A stretch of DNA of 64,000 bases, from positions 1 to 64,000 of IMG/VR virus record IMGVR_UViG_3300032246_000381. One strand, 5' to 3'. Shown here one piece after another: positions 35,501 to 43,035 of this stretch. Position 1 is the stretch's first letter, and the number at the start of each line of letters is the position of its first letter. The translations under genes and the position numbers were made by a program. The DNA is from a virus. The notes under the pieces were generated by a model. That model searched no databases, was not told where the DNA came from, and worked only from the letters and a program-made list of their open reading frames with translations.

Positions 35501-38500
35501 GTTGGTAATCGTGTACCTGATCCTGGGTTACCAGCGAAACAGAGATACGGTGTTTCTTTTAGACCGCGTCAGGGTATGTTTGTCGATCGAGCAGCAGCAT
35601 TAAAAATTGTTATACAGAATGTCAATCATTTCTTACTACAGCTTCCATTCGTTGATGTTGCAGATTTTACATATCTAAATTTAATAGATCCTATTCCAAA
35701 TAATTTATATAATTTGTATGATCTTTCAATAGACACTGTTGATCAGCTTTCAACTGTAGGTACGGTTAGAGTGAAACCAGCTATTCTTTCTGTAAATCTA
35801 GTCAACGGTGAAGTAGATACTATTGATATAATAGCACAGGGATTTGGTTACAAAGTTACTCCTCCAATTGTAATTGACGGTGACGGTATAGGTGCAACAG
35901 CTGAGTGTACTATTGATAATCAAGGTAAAGTTATCGCAGTAAAAGTACTGACTAGGGGAAAGAAATATTCAGTAGCTAACGGTATCGTACGTAAGTTTTC
36001 TGTGTTAGTAGTTTCTGATAGCACTGCTAATGGCAACTGGGAAATTTATTCCTGGGATACTGATAAACAGACATTCTATAGAAGTAAATCTCAAGCATAT
36101 GATACAACCAAGTATTGGTCTCTAGTTGATTGGTGGGCTACAAAATATGAAGTAGGCGATCTTGTGCCTATTCCATTATACAGCGACTCGTCTAGAATCG
36201 TTAAAGAAATACAAGATATCTCTTTAGAACCGACTATCTATACACAGATTGGTGATTTAATTAGAATTAAAGAATATGCATCTGGCGGCTGGGCCGTATT
36301 TTTAAAAATTGCTGAAGGTGGATCTTTCTCTGAAAATTATCAACAGGTAGGACGTAAAGAAGGAACATTACAAATAAGCCAAGAGTTCTATAGAGCTGCG
36401 TTGGCCGGCACAGGTTACGATAACAATCGTGCTTACGATACTAATTTATATGATGTAGAAAATGCTAAAGAATTAAGAAATATTTTAAAAGCAGTGAAAG
36501 ATAATGCCGCTAATCTAGGCTACGGCGAGCTATGGAGTAATCTATTCTTTATCAGTATAAGACACGTTCTATCAGAACAAAAGTATGTTGATTGGTTCTT
36601 TAAGACTAGCTTCTTAAAAGCTATTCACAATGTTGGATCGTTTGAAGAACGCTTAAATTATAAAAACGATAATCTAGCCAGCTTTCAAGCATACGTCGAT
36701 GAAGTTAAACCATATCGTACAACTATCCGTGAATATGTTAGCCGATATGACACTATAGAGCCATTTGGAGGAGCAACATCAGACTTCGATATTCCGCCAG
36801 CATATTCTCCAACAGAAGGTCGTATCAATGCTCTGTCGTTAACAGACGAAAGATTAAATTCTTATCCTTGGAAATGGTGGACTGATAATCATAAATTCTC
36901 TATCGTCGATATACAAATATCATATGCAGGTACTGAATATACAGCACCGCCAACTGTGGTAATCGATGGCGATGGCACAGGTGCAACTGCAAAAGCATAT
37001 ATTTCTAACGGCGAAGTATCTGGAATACAGATACTAACAGGCGGTGAAAACTATACAACAGCCACAGTTACACTTGTCGGGGGTAACGGCAACAGCTTGG
37101 ATAGAGCTAAAGCAGTGGCTATTTTAGGAGATACTAAATCTAGAACATTTGGTATCACATTGAAATTTGATAGAATTTCAAAAGAAGGAATCTATCAAGA
37201 ATTTTTACAACAACAGACATTTATAGCGCCAGGTGATTCTGCAGTATTTGAATTAAGCTATGCACCTACTAGCGATAAGAACAAAATTAAATTGTTTAGA
37301 AATGGCCAAGTAGTTTATAAAGATGAATATTCTATCAGTTTATATAAATCAAATACTGATTTGTACTCCTTGTTAAAAGGTAAAATCATATTCAAGCAAG
37401 TGCCTGCAGAAAACGATACGATATTAGTTATCTATGATAAAAATGATCAACTGTTAGACAGTGTTAATAGAATACAGAAATATTATCTAACAAATTCTGA
37501 TAACAGTGTTGCTGGGCTAGCCGGCAAAGAACTTTCACAGTTAATGACTGGATTTGATTTTGGTGGTGTACAGGTTCAAGGAACTACTTTTGAAGTAACT
37601 GGTGGTTGGGACGCTCTTCCTTGGTTTACGGATGGTTGGGATAGCGTTGAGTCATCTCAGGACATATACTATGTCTGTGATGGTAGTACCGCACAGTATA
37701 CTTTTGCGGTTGCTCCTCCTGCAGGAGATGTAATTAACATTTATATTAAGCGCAAGGGTACAACAGATGCAGTAAGAATCGACGACCCGATGTTTACTCC
37801 AATGTGGGATTCGTCAATGGCGACAAATCCAAATGCAGAACTACCTACATTTGTTGGCGACGGCTCAACTAGAGTTATTGAACTTGGTCAGTATATTAGT
37901 ACAGAAGCAGACGATATATTGATTTTTAGAACGCTTGACAGCGATGGTTCGGTATCTATTAACGATCCTAACATTCTAGACACCAAGTTATCAGGCGGCA
38001 CACTAGCATCAATGGCAGGTGCATACAGCACTGCTTCGGGTATTGCTGCAGAGGATATCGTGATCGAAGGCGGAGAATTTGTTAGCCCAGATCAAGTTCC
38101 TGCAACCGAAGAAAATGTTCCAGGGCAGGTATTAGATAGCCTAAGCATCAAAGTATTCCAAAGTTCTATTGATGGAGTCGCGCCAATTAATTCCAGAACT
38201 TTAATTAGCGATGGCACAACAAGAAATTATGACATTGGTATTAAGGTATTAGAATTTACATCAGTATTGGTATACAAAAATAAAACACGTATGCTGTTAG
38301 GTACAGATTATGATTTGTATCTTAAAACACAGAAATTAACATTTACAAATACTCCATTAGCCGGTGATGTTATTGAAATTATTGCATTGGGAATTGGCGG
38401 CCATTCGTTATTAGATTATCAAGAATTTGTTGCAGACGGCGACACTAGTTTATTTTTATCAAATGCTAATTTCTTAGATACATCGTCTGTATTTGTTACA

Positions 38501-40216
38501 GTTAATGGCGTATATCAAGATATTGGATTTATAGATAGTACCGGTGTTGTTGATGCAACTGGCAAAACGCTAGTTCAGTTTGGCAACAAGCCGACTGCTA
38601 ACGATGTAATCTTTATTTTAGTATTAGGTAGCAATTCTGGAGCAGTTCTAGATGGCAGAGGAGTTGTTAGAGTTAACCAACAGATATTCATCTACGACAA
38701 TAGCACAAGAGCATACAGTTTAGATAACTCAATTATTCACGATCCGCTATCGACTACACCAGTAACTTATAGTGCTAGTAACTTTACCAATATCGAAGGA
38801 GCGTCTGCAGAATCTTCGATGATAGTAGAAATCAATGGTCGAGCTCTAAACGGTCCAGACTCTACCTACTTTGTCTATGACGGAATTAAAAATGAATTTG
38901 TGTTAGGTGTTGATCCTTTAGTGCCGTCTGGTTCTATTCTAACAAGTAATATTAAATGTTATATCAATAATAGATTAGCATCATTTATTCAAGACTATGT
39001 ATTCGACGGTAGCTTTAAAACAATTACAATTTCTAAAACTTCATTAACTAAAAATGATGTAATTAAGATCGTAACAGACTTTAATTCAGAATATAGAATC
39101 GTAGACAACAGTATTGTATTAGACGAAGCACTAATTGTCCCTTCGACAGCAACTATCAAAGTTACTTGGTTTGGAGAATATCCTTCTATGAAATTTGTAT
39201 CAGACGAATTCACAGGTGGAAAAATCAAATATCAACTAGCACATTCTCCGTTGTCTGGTAGTTATGTATGGGTTTACAAAAACGGTAACAGATTAACTCT
39301 AGACCAAGATTATAGTGTTGACATCAATCGTGCAGAATTATATCTAACAGCTAAATCCACATCAGCTGATCAAATCAAGGTATTATTATTTGGATCTGAA
39401 ATATTTAAATTACCTACTGCTTGGGAAATTTCAAAAGATATGTTAAACATATATCATTTCAAGAGATTCTCACAGTCGAGCGATGTTGTTCTAGCAAGAG
39501 CGTTAAACTATTACGATACTGAAATTTTAGTAACTGATGCATCACAATTATCAACCCCAATTTTAACTAGAAATATTCCTGGAGTAGTTTTAATTAATGG
39601 CGAGAAAATAGAGTATCTACAAAAAACAGGAAATACTCTGAGACAGTTACGAAGAGGTACAGTTGGAACAGCAATTAAAGCAGTTCACGCTGCGGGTAGT
39701 TATGTAGTTGATGTAGGACCAGAAGAAACTATTCCATATAATGAAGAACAGGAAAGAGCTGATTTTGTTAGTGATGGAGTAGCAGACGATTCAACTATCG
39801 GCTCTTACAAAACTATCGGCCAGCTAGATTTTATACCCGTACAAGGCACACGTTCAACTGCTTGGTTTAGAGGTACGATTCCGAATACATTTGGTCCTTG
39901 CGATCAAATAGAAGTATTTGTTGCAGGTCGCAGACTTCGTAAGGATCCAGTAAATGTGTATAATGAAGCCCTTGGAGCATCAAGCCCTGTAGCAGATGTA
40001 ACGTTGGAAGCAGAGTTTTCAGTAGACGGAATAACTCCGTATATCCGATTAACTACAACACCTCCGGCTGGTACAAGAGTTACAATTATTAAACGGACAG
40101 GCAAAACCTGGTACGATCGTGGTGTAGATACAGCAACTTCGGGTGTAACGTTCTTAGAAAACGATTCCTCAATTGCTACTTTCATCGCAAAGCGTACAAC
40201 GAAATTGCCAGAATAA
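26555..40216 (+). CDS. Giant baseplate-associated adhesin-like protein (gp7 position, ~4,550 aa)
   Basis: One uninterrupted gene of 13.7 kb. The start is ATG 26555 (MAKSIYPQSQLP) or an in-frame GTG at 26546 overlapping the gp6 stop. It sits where T4 has gene 7 (1,032 aa); its first 150 residues (SIFRTGANSKFMSAVVDPLV, REYYWEPDGPPP) look like the virion-anchoring part. Five aromatic modules resembling CBM5/12-type sugar-binding domains (pattern Y/F-x-G-D/x-x-V, Y-x-A, then a closing W) begin near 224, 1465, 1726, 2217 and 2432. Six FG-GAP-like blades (F-G-x-(S/A)-(V/I)-x-(I/M), ending V-V-G-A/S-P) lie at about 2183-2690. Two IDGDGxGATA modules are at about 3115 and 3470. Residues 3550-4550 are repeated fibre-type beta modules. 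No catalytic motif was seen. A receptor-binding scaffold is inferred. Confidence 0.8.
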   Translation: MAKSIYPQSQLPIRRTVELLPSIFRTGANSKFMSAVVDPLVQPGVLQKTVGYIGRRYGKTYQGKDVYLDNDNTLRSRYQLEPGVTYKINGKITNFYDYIDFKNQLKFFGNDDDRDDAITSQQHYSWNPPIDWDKYVNFREYYWEPDGPPPVTILGQAGKITSSYKVRLGLGSFIFTPDGATNNPQLFLFRGQTYKFNVNVPNSGLVIRTKYDTGSLRYNPNLGYEIGAVVLFDEKLWRAKSQIPPGDGSTIDIDTADWQLISVADHTTVLDFNEGVTNNGIENGTITFKVPFDAPDVLFYQSKTDPDKFGQFVISNIDENTQLDIDKDIIGKSSYVSSNGVTLTNGLIVEFGGKVTPSQYASSNWLVEGVGNAITLTLFSDLIVPVLTKDVPEVLFDNEGFDTQPFDDATAYPSQLDYITITRNSKDSNPWSRYNRWFHRSVLDYAHGLRGVNYSAPEDARAKRPIIEFNPNIQLFNHGAVSKKVVDYIDNFTTDIFSKIEGSTGYNIDGEFLFEGARILVVADTDSLANNRIYKVNFIKFNNNVQINLKLEKDGESLTDECVLVRRGTTNAGLMYHFNGDTWQLSQLKTKVNQPPLFDAYDSNGISFADLSVYPVSSFLGTTLFEYNQGTSGVNDSQLGFPLTYLNIDNLGDIKFNWTWDSDVFYYTSNTNITESKLISTGYYKENAEYKNGWISTNLEYIQPLIDSVLISTPTNVVKLTTLDWEAVTDSSMLVINFYLNGTKITDNPWTRERGIFTFTTPFAETDILSVKIITDVNHVTGYFEIPSGLEKNPLNQKLTSFTFGQAIDHVVSALEFDERFQGTVPGKSNLRDLVDYQNNAKRFLKHSGSAPLALALLCDKENNIIKSLQYAKQQYTEFKNNFLARSVELEYTNSIPDFVDNIIQSLTSTKTVASPFADSDMIGSGAYSTVTYTVEDTGIKTFALKQSFSLEQLSRNAVYVYVNDQQLLVNSQYEFNATFGFVTLKVDLVEGDYIEIREYISTSHCFIPATPTKLGLYKKYTPMIFVDDTYREPKTVIQGHDGSLTVAYGDYRDQLLLELEFRIYNNIKQQYDTSIFDIDAILGGYYGNALYNKDHLDPIVEQEFLQWIKNTNIDYTNNSYFIDTEPFTYTYSNMTDPESKVNLPGYWRGVYKWAFDTDRPHRCPWEMLGFSEKPTWWDMQYGTAPYTSGNLLLWEDLRDGIIRHGDRAGTYDRYKRPGLLDYIPVDIEGRLVNPLDSGFAGNFILINNRGPFKLGDIGPVEYAWRSSSEYPFAVAIALCLLKPFEFITDSFDRSRIKINQIGQTVSKDTDLFLTLSDLTIPYPGVDLSSGLVCYLVNYTQSKGKSLDSLSAKIQSIDVNLATRLSGFVDKAQQKYLLDSKSPKSVSSSIYVPAENYDIVFNVSAPISTLSYSGVIVEKNDIGWHVTGYDDIHPFFYYYEAQASQGDPLLSIGGISEKFIDWQPGKEFTNGIIVKNNNDFYRALSTHTDADDGALLDKTVWKKLAKLPLIGSVDAYKRRKFNTFEVSKIGYGTSFTTIQEVVDFLLGYEAYLQGQGFVFTNYDPVNQVSQDWTTSCKEFMFWTRHNWAVGSLITLSPAATKINIVRTVGVADSLLDGFYDYQLLKSDGKPLQPQFINVDRTFQEVTVETTNTTEGIYFLRLYYVLKEHVAIFDDRTVFNDVIYDKSTGYRQQRIKSQGFRTTDWYGDYTSPGFLFDNVDIDLWEPFNDYKLGDIVAYKSYYWTSLANQQGQETFDYTYWSKLDSVPEKQLISNFDYKINQFDDYLNVASEGIGNTQRELARHTIGYQERSYLQELAEDPVTQFQLYQGFIREKGTKNAISKVFDKLSRYNGNSIELREEWAFRVGQFGGTDQLREIEIELQKNNVKIDPQPIIASIAASDNVTSDKYYRVAKSDFTISPLPYVTDIHPVTSEEMPSQVAGYVKTDQIDFAVSTIDDILKLDIASVLENNHIWITFNVPDWTIWRLNQSPIYVITGVSKTSTTVTVTLNRAHNLTVDTIVGIRDVFNLIGFYKIIAVTNTTFNVTVSASAQTPVLDQSTISSLHLFTPVRYADYGKLDPEAIALLPAGSKLWIDDSGAGEWEVIKKNKQYKSSSITAYGLTSPIRTGAKVLYNDALKQVVTGIPGSGYVVAYIEVSTSTPGETALSTKQIIAPASEFLTASIGSFGSAIAISPDNKWMVVGAPLASDIPSNFMGPFDPMATYFPDEVVLYNGKLWKAKTDINADGSTNAAYDPDNWVLAEIIEASASYRGKGFYQQGMISIYEWTNQQWEIAGTFASPRPAIGEQFGSNISIGSDGSTYFLSVSAVGSLDGTGRVYLYKGVETSVVSPGGYTSSITTWKHHDTQLSLPQRLALVDDGSTLVPTPVPGQLVEMLKENDQFGYSVSMNQTGSILAVGAPNSDSQFFVNYKGIWRPSITYVGGDVVQRDTLYYSLGSTVISNTNDDPSNSAVWASVGDSTLRRSGKVFIYHRNISNEFELMQTIDAATLSSISDISDSTETIDSGDKFGFAIALDYSGRTMVVTSPMADLNLEYRGSAYVLQTESVSTPRFRLKQKLKNFESYYDEYFGQSVAITANSETIVVGAKNSPGNTTGDAGAVYVFERKTIPLKDRYDLTIGGADYYFLAEKLTATLSPFESFGASVDCQGAAIVVGSPDYYSTAGANTGNVRLFKKDPTVNSWEKVTYQLPVVDIEKIKSIALYDNVRDLKIQDLDIVDPAKLKILNEAEQEITFKTPFDPAIYSIGTDAQIVIPTQEWDKPFVGKIWWNISTAKWLYYEQGDISYKIGNWGVLAPGASIDIYEWVETPLLPSEWAAVADTNDGVANGISGQPLYPNNDVYSLKVLYNPTTGLATNTLYYYWVKNKTVTPTGLAGRKIPASTIASYISNPAGAGTAFVSVISSDSMLVYNLRSVMSSDTALLNIQYHKDNKSLNAIHNEYQLLVEGDPEGVPAKALEEKWLDSLVGYDAVGNRVPDPGLPAKQRYGVSFRPRQGMFVDRAAALKIVIQNVNHFLLQLPFVDVADFTYLNLIDPIPNNLYNLYDLSIDTVDQLSTVGTVRVKPAILSVNLVNGEVDTIDIIAQGFGYKVTPPIVIDGDGIGATAECTIDNQGKVIAVKVLTRGKKYSVANGIVRKFSVLVVSDSTANGNWEIYSWDTDKQTFYRSKSQAYDTTKYWSLVDWWATKYEVGDLVPIPLYSDSSRIVKEIQDISLEPTIYTQIGDLIRIKEYASGGWAVFLKIAEGGSFSENYQQVGRKEGTLQISQEFYRAALAGTGYDNNRAYDTNLYDVENAKELRNILKAVKDNAANLGYGELWSNLFFISIRHVLSEQKYVDWFFKTSFLKAIHNVGSFEERLNYKNDNLASFQAYVDEVKPYRTTIREYVSRYDTIEPFGGATSDFDIPPAYSPTEGRINALSLTDERLNSYPWKWWTDNHKFSIVDIQISYAGTEYTAPPTVVIDGDGTGATAKAYISNGEVSGIQILTGGENYTTATVTLVGGNGNSLDRAKAVAILGDTKSRTFGITLKFDRISKEGIYQEFLQQQTFIAPGDSAVFELSYAPTSDKNKIKLFRNGQVVYKDEYSISLYKSNTDLYSLLKGKIIFKQVPAENDTILVIYDKNDQLLDSVNRIQKYYLTNSDNSVAGLAGKELSQLMTGFDFGGVQVQGTTFEVTGGWDALPWFTDGWDSVESSQDIYYVCDGSTAQYTFAVAPPAGDVINIYIKRKGTTDAVRIDDPMFTPMWDSSMATNPNAELPTFVGDGSTRVIELGQYISTEADDILIFRTLDSDGSVSINDPNILDTKLSGGTLASMAGAYSTASGIAAEDIVIEGGEFVSPDQVPATEENVPGQVLDSLSIKVFQSSIDGVAPINSRTLISDGTTRNYDIGIKVLEFTSVLVYKNKTRMLLGTDYDLYLKTQKLTFTNTPLAGDVIEIIALGIGGHSLLDYQEFVADGDTSLFLSNANFLDTSSVFVTVNGVYQDIGFIDSTGVVDATGKTLVQFGNKPTANDVIFILVLGSNSGAVLDGRGVVRVNQQIFIYDNSTRAYSLDNSIIHDPLSTTPVTYSASNFTNIEGASAESSMIVEINGRALNGPDSTYFVYDGIKNEFVLGVDPLVPSGSILTSNIKCYINNRLASFIQDYVFDGSFKTITISKTSLTKNDVIKIVTDFNSEYRIVDNSIVLDEALIVPSTATIKVTWFGEYPSMKFVSDEFTGGKIKYQLAHSPLSGSYVWVYKNGNRLTLDQDYSVDINRAELYLTAKSTSADQIKVLLFGSEIFKLPTAWEISKDMLNIYHFKRFSQSSDVVLARALNYYDTEILVTDASQLSTPILTRNIPGVVLINGEKIEYLQKTGNTLRQLRRGTVGTAIKAVHAAGSYVVDVGPEETIPYNEEQERADFVSDGVADDSTIGSYKTIGQLDFIPVQGTRSTAWFRGTIPNTFGPCDQIEVFVAGRRLRKDPVNVYNEALGASSPVADVTLEAEFSVDGITPYIRLTTTPPAGTRVTIIKRTGKTWYDRGVDTATSGVTFLENDSSIATFIAKRTTKLPE

Positions 40217-40219
40217 ATA
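40212..40219 (+). promoter_or_regulatory. Late promoter AATAAATA for fibre genes
   Basis: AATAAATA overlaps the stop codon of the giant gene (TAA 40214-40216) and lies 27 nt before the ATG at 40246. Its predicted start of transcription falls near 40225, which argues against using the in-frame ATG at 40225 for the next gene. Confidence 0.6.
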
Positions 40220-40245
40220 CAACTATGGAAACACAAGAGACTAAT

Positions 40246-40887
40246 ATGCCACAAAATAATGATCAAAACAAGCAGTCAGTACCCCCAAATGAGCAGGGCG
40301 GATTCCACGTCGAAGGACATATTAAGATATTTGATCCAGAGACTAAAGAAGTCATTATTGATAAACGCAACGCTATCCACTATGAAAATATGAGTTTAGC
40401 AATGGTAAACAGCCTTTCAAATCAAGGGTATGGTTGGATTTATCAAATGGATTTCGGTAACGGCGGAACTACGGTAGACCCAACAGGGCTTATTACGTAT
40501 TTGACCCCAAACACCATTGGTACAAATACAAGTTTATACAACAAAACTTACAGTAAAATTGTTGATCAGAACGATGCGGGTAATGCAGATCCGGTTAGAA
40601 ATAAAATGGAAGTTAGACACGTAAGTGGCGCAACTTACAGTGATATTCTTGTAAGCTGTTTGCTAGACTACGGCGAGTTAAGTGATCAGCAGGCATTTGA
40701 TAACAGTCTTGATATGAACGGAAACTTTGTGTTTGATGAACTAGGGCTTCGCAGTTATAACCCTTTAGGCACTGGACTATTGCTTACACACGTTATTTTC
40801 CATCCTGTGCAAAAAAGTTTAAACAGGCTTTTACAGATTGATTATACAATCCGTGTACAGAGCTTGACTGGATTTACGGGAGTTTAA
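40246..40887 (+). CDS. Conserved virion protein of marine T4-like phages, function unknown
   Basis: This is a 213-aa protein from ATG 40246 (a start at 40225 would add seven residues but sits on the predicted transcription start). After a polar N-terminal tail come FHVEGHIKIFDPETKEVIID, the motif NAIHYENMSLAMVNSLS and IYQMDFGNGGTTVDPTG. I recall this pattern from marine T4-like phages, always beside baseplate and fibre genes and without assigned function. The C-terminal part is beta-rich (LLTHVIFHPVQKSLNRLLQI). It is the first gene after the giant protein and leads the fibre-paralogue block, so an adaptor between baseplate and fibres is plausible. Confidence 0.68.
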   Translation: MPQNNDQNKQSVPPNEQGGFHVEGHIKIFDPETKEVIIDKRNAIHYENMSLAMVNSLSNQGYGWIYQMDFGNGGTTVDPTGLITYLTPNTIGTNTSLYNKTYSKIVDQNDAGNADPVRNKMEVRHVSGATYSDILVSCLLDYGELSDQQAFDNSLDMNGNFVFDELGLRSYNPLGTGLLLTHVIFHPVQKSLNRLLQIDYTIRVQSLTGFTGV

Positions 40888-40889
40888 TT

Positions 40890-43022
40890 ATGCCATATAC
40901 CGTAAATTATACAGATAAAAATAATACAAAACCAATCACGGTTTTTGATAATACATCGAGTCAAGATACAAGTTTAACATTTCCCGGTCGTAATGTCACT
41001 GGGTATGGTCAGATTATTGCTGAAAACTTTTTACACCTACTAGAAAATTTTGCAAGCATAAAAGAACCAGTCAATCCAACCGAAGGACAACTTTGGTACG
41101 ATACTGGAAACAATGTTCTTATGTTGTTTGATAATGTTGCTTGGAAAGCAGCATCGGGAATACAAAAAGGTCCAACTGAACCGTCGACACTAACATCAAA
41201 GGTCGGTGAACTATGGATTGACACTACTAATCAACAACTGCGTATTTTTACTGGAACACGATGGATTCTAGTCGGGCCAAGTGAAAGTAATATTGATGGT
41301 TTAAGATACGGCCCTGCGATAGAAGCAATATCTGACTCAGACAATATAACACGAAATATTTTAACATTATATATTGCGGATCAGCCAATTATTATTGTAA
41401 GTAAAGACAGCTTTACTCCGAAGATTTTAATCACCGGATTTTCAACAGGAATTAAAGCAGGGGTCAACGTTGCAACACCGCTAGGTGCAACAGAGGCAGC
41501 AGTATTCCAAGGTGGCTTCCTTCCTAAATTTTATGGTACTGCTACAACTGCTGAAGCACTTAAAGTTGGAAATGATACTGTTCTAGCTTCTAAATTTTTA
41601 CGAATCGATCAGCTAAACACAACAGAATACGGATTGACAATTGCCAGCAATACTGGTTTGACGTTAGGTGTTGATAGAACTTTTATTATTTCAAATACTT
41701 CAACATCTGCAACACTTTATAATTCCTTAGCAGGTAGCAGTCTAGATCTGCAAACAAATAAAGACGGCCTACCAAACACTGTATTAAGAATTAAAGAATC
41801 AAATGTAGGTATTAATGTTGCACAGCCCGAACAAGCACTAGAGGTCGGAGGTAACATTGGTGTTACTGGTTCGTTGATAGTTACTAATACTACAGAATCT
41901 ACTAACTTTGGAAACGGCAGTATTAGAACTGCAGGTGGAGCAGCAATTAGTAAAAACCTGTTGATAGGTCAAAATTTAAATGTTGCAGGAACAACTACTT
42001 CCGGAAATATAGTACCACAGACTACTGACATCTATGATATCGGTCTTTCATCTAAACGATGGAAAACTGTCAGAGCTAAAACAATTATAGCTGACGAAAT
42101 ACAAGGGGTACTAAGCGGAAGTATTACAGGTAACTCGGGTACCGCTACTGCTTTAAAAACCACTACAACTTTCAGATTGATCGGTGACGTAATTTCAGCG
42201 CCAATTACATTTGATGGTCAAGTTGGTGGCTCGACAAAAATATTTGATACAATCTTAACATCAAATCTTATTGCAAATAAAAATCCTCCGTCGAACGGGC
42301 GTTCATTCGCAGAAGACCAAGTGCTAGTATTTAGAGCATCTATATCGGGTGTAGGCGGCCAATCGGGACTATTAAGAGAAACTCGCGATACATTCGTTGG
42401 AGACCTTGGGGTTCCTATAGGAGGCATTATGCCTTACGCAGGTTCAAATGCCCCGTATGGTTATTTGTTATGCGACGGCTCAGAAGTAGAACAAGTTAAG
42501 TATCCAGATCTATATGATGTAATTGGAACTACATACAACGGTTCAGGCACACTGTCCGGTATTGGTACATTTAGGATCCCGGATCTGAGAGGTAGATTTG
42601 CACTCGGCCGTGATAATATGGATAACGGACAAACAGTACCAAACAGTACTGGCGGCTTTACAGATGCAGGCGGCGGAACAGCCGGTAGAGTACCAGACAT
42701 CAAAGCTCAGTCAGTCGGTGGTAGTGCTGGATCAAATGCCGTTACTTTAGACAAGCGCAATCTTCCAGAACACGAGCATTCACTATCAGTTAACGGAATT
42801 CAGTATGCTGCGGTGCGTGTAGATACTGCTATTAATTCACCAGGTAAGACTGGCCTTGGTCCTACAGCACCTGGACAGGGACAGTATTTAGAAGAATCCG
42901 GCGGTGTACAAATTGGCGAAGGTGTTACACTAGCACAGCCAATCGGTATTATGAATCCTTATCTAACTATAAATTATATTATTAGATCAGGTCCGCCGAA
43001 ATTCGTTACTACAACAAGTTAA
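40890..43022 (+). CDS. Tail fibre with phage tail collar domain
   Basis: This is a 710-aa fibre. Residues 1-140 form the anchor shared with three neighbours: GRN-x-(T)GYG, NFLHLLENFASIKEP, GQLWYDT, then a second VGELWIDTTNQQLRIFTG. Residues 300-450 are beta-rich shaft with short GT-rich turns (LSGSITGNSGTATALKTTTT). A phage tail collar domain (as in T4 gp12) occupies about 508-575: VPIGGIMPYAGSNAPYGYLL and FRIPDLRGRFALGRDNM. The C-terminal 120 residues include HEHSLSVNG, where His residues may bind metal as in gp12. The product is probably a short tail fibre that grips the host surface. It follows its predecessor after 2 bp. Confidence 0.85.
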   Translation: MPYTVNYTDKNNTKPITVFDNTSSQDTSLTFPGRNVTGYGQIIAENFLHLLENFASIKEPVNPTEGQLWYDTGNNVLMLFDNVAWKAASGIQKGPTEPSTLTSKVGELWIDTTNQQLRIFTGTRWILVGPSESNIDGLRYGPAIEAISDSDNITRNILTLYIADQPIIIVSKDSFTPKILITGFSTGIKAGVNVATPLGATEAAVFQGGFLPKFYGTATTAEALKVGNDTVLASKFLRIDQLNTTEYGLTIASNTGLTLGVDRTFIISNTSTSATLYNSLAGSSLDLQTNKDGLPNTVLRIKESNVGINVAQPEQALEVGGNIGVTGSLIVTNTTESTNFGNGSIRTAGGAAISKNLLIGQNLNVAGTTTSGNIVPQTTDIYDIGLSSKRWKTVRAKTIIADEIQGVLSGSITGNSGTATALKTTTTFRLIGDVISAPITFDGQVGGSTKIFDTILTSNLIANKNPPSNGRSFAEDQVLVFRASISGVGGQSGLLRETRDTFVGDLGVPIGGIMPYAGSNAPYGYLLCDGSEVEQVKYPDLYDVIGTTYNGSGTLSGIGTFRIPDLRGRFALGRDNMDNGQTVPNSTGGFTDAGGGTAGRVPDIKAQSVGGSAGSNAVTLDKRNLPEHEHSLSVNGIQYAAVRVDTAINSPGKTGLGPTAPGQGQYLEESGGVQIGEGVTLAQPIGIMNPYLTINYIIRSGPPKFVTTTS

Positions 43023-43035
43023 TTAGGGCAATACA

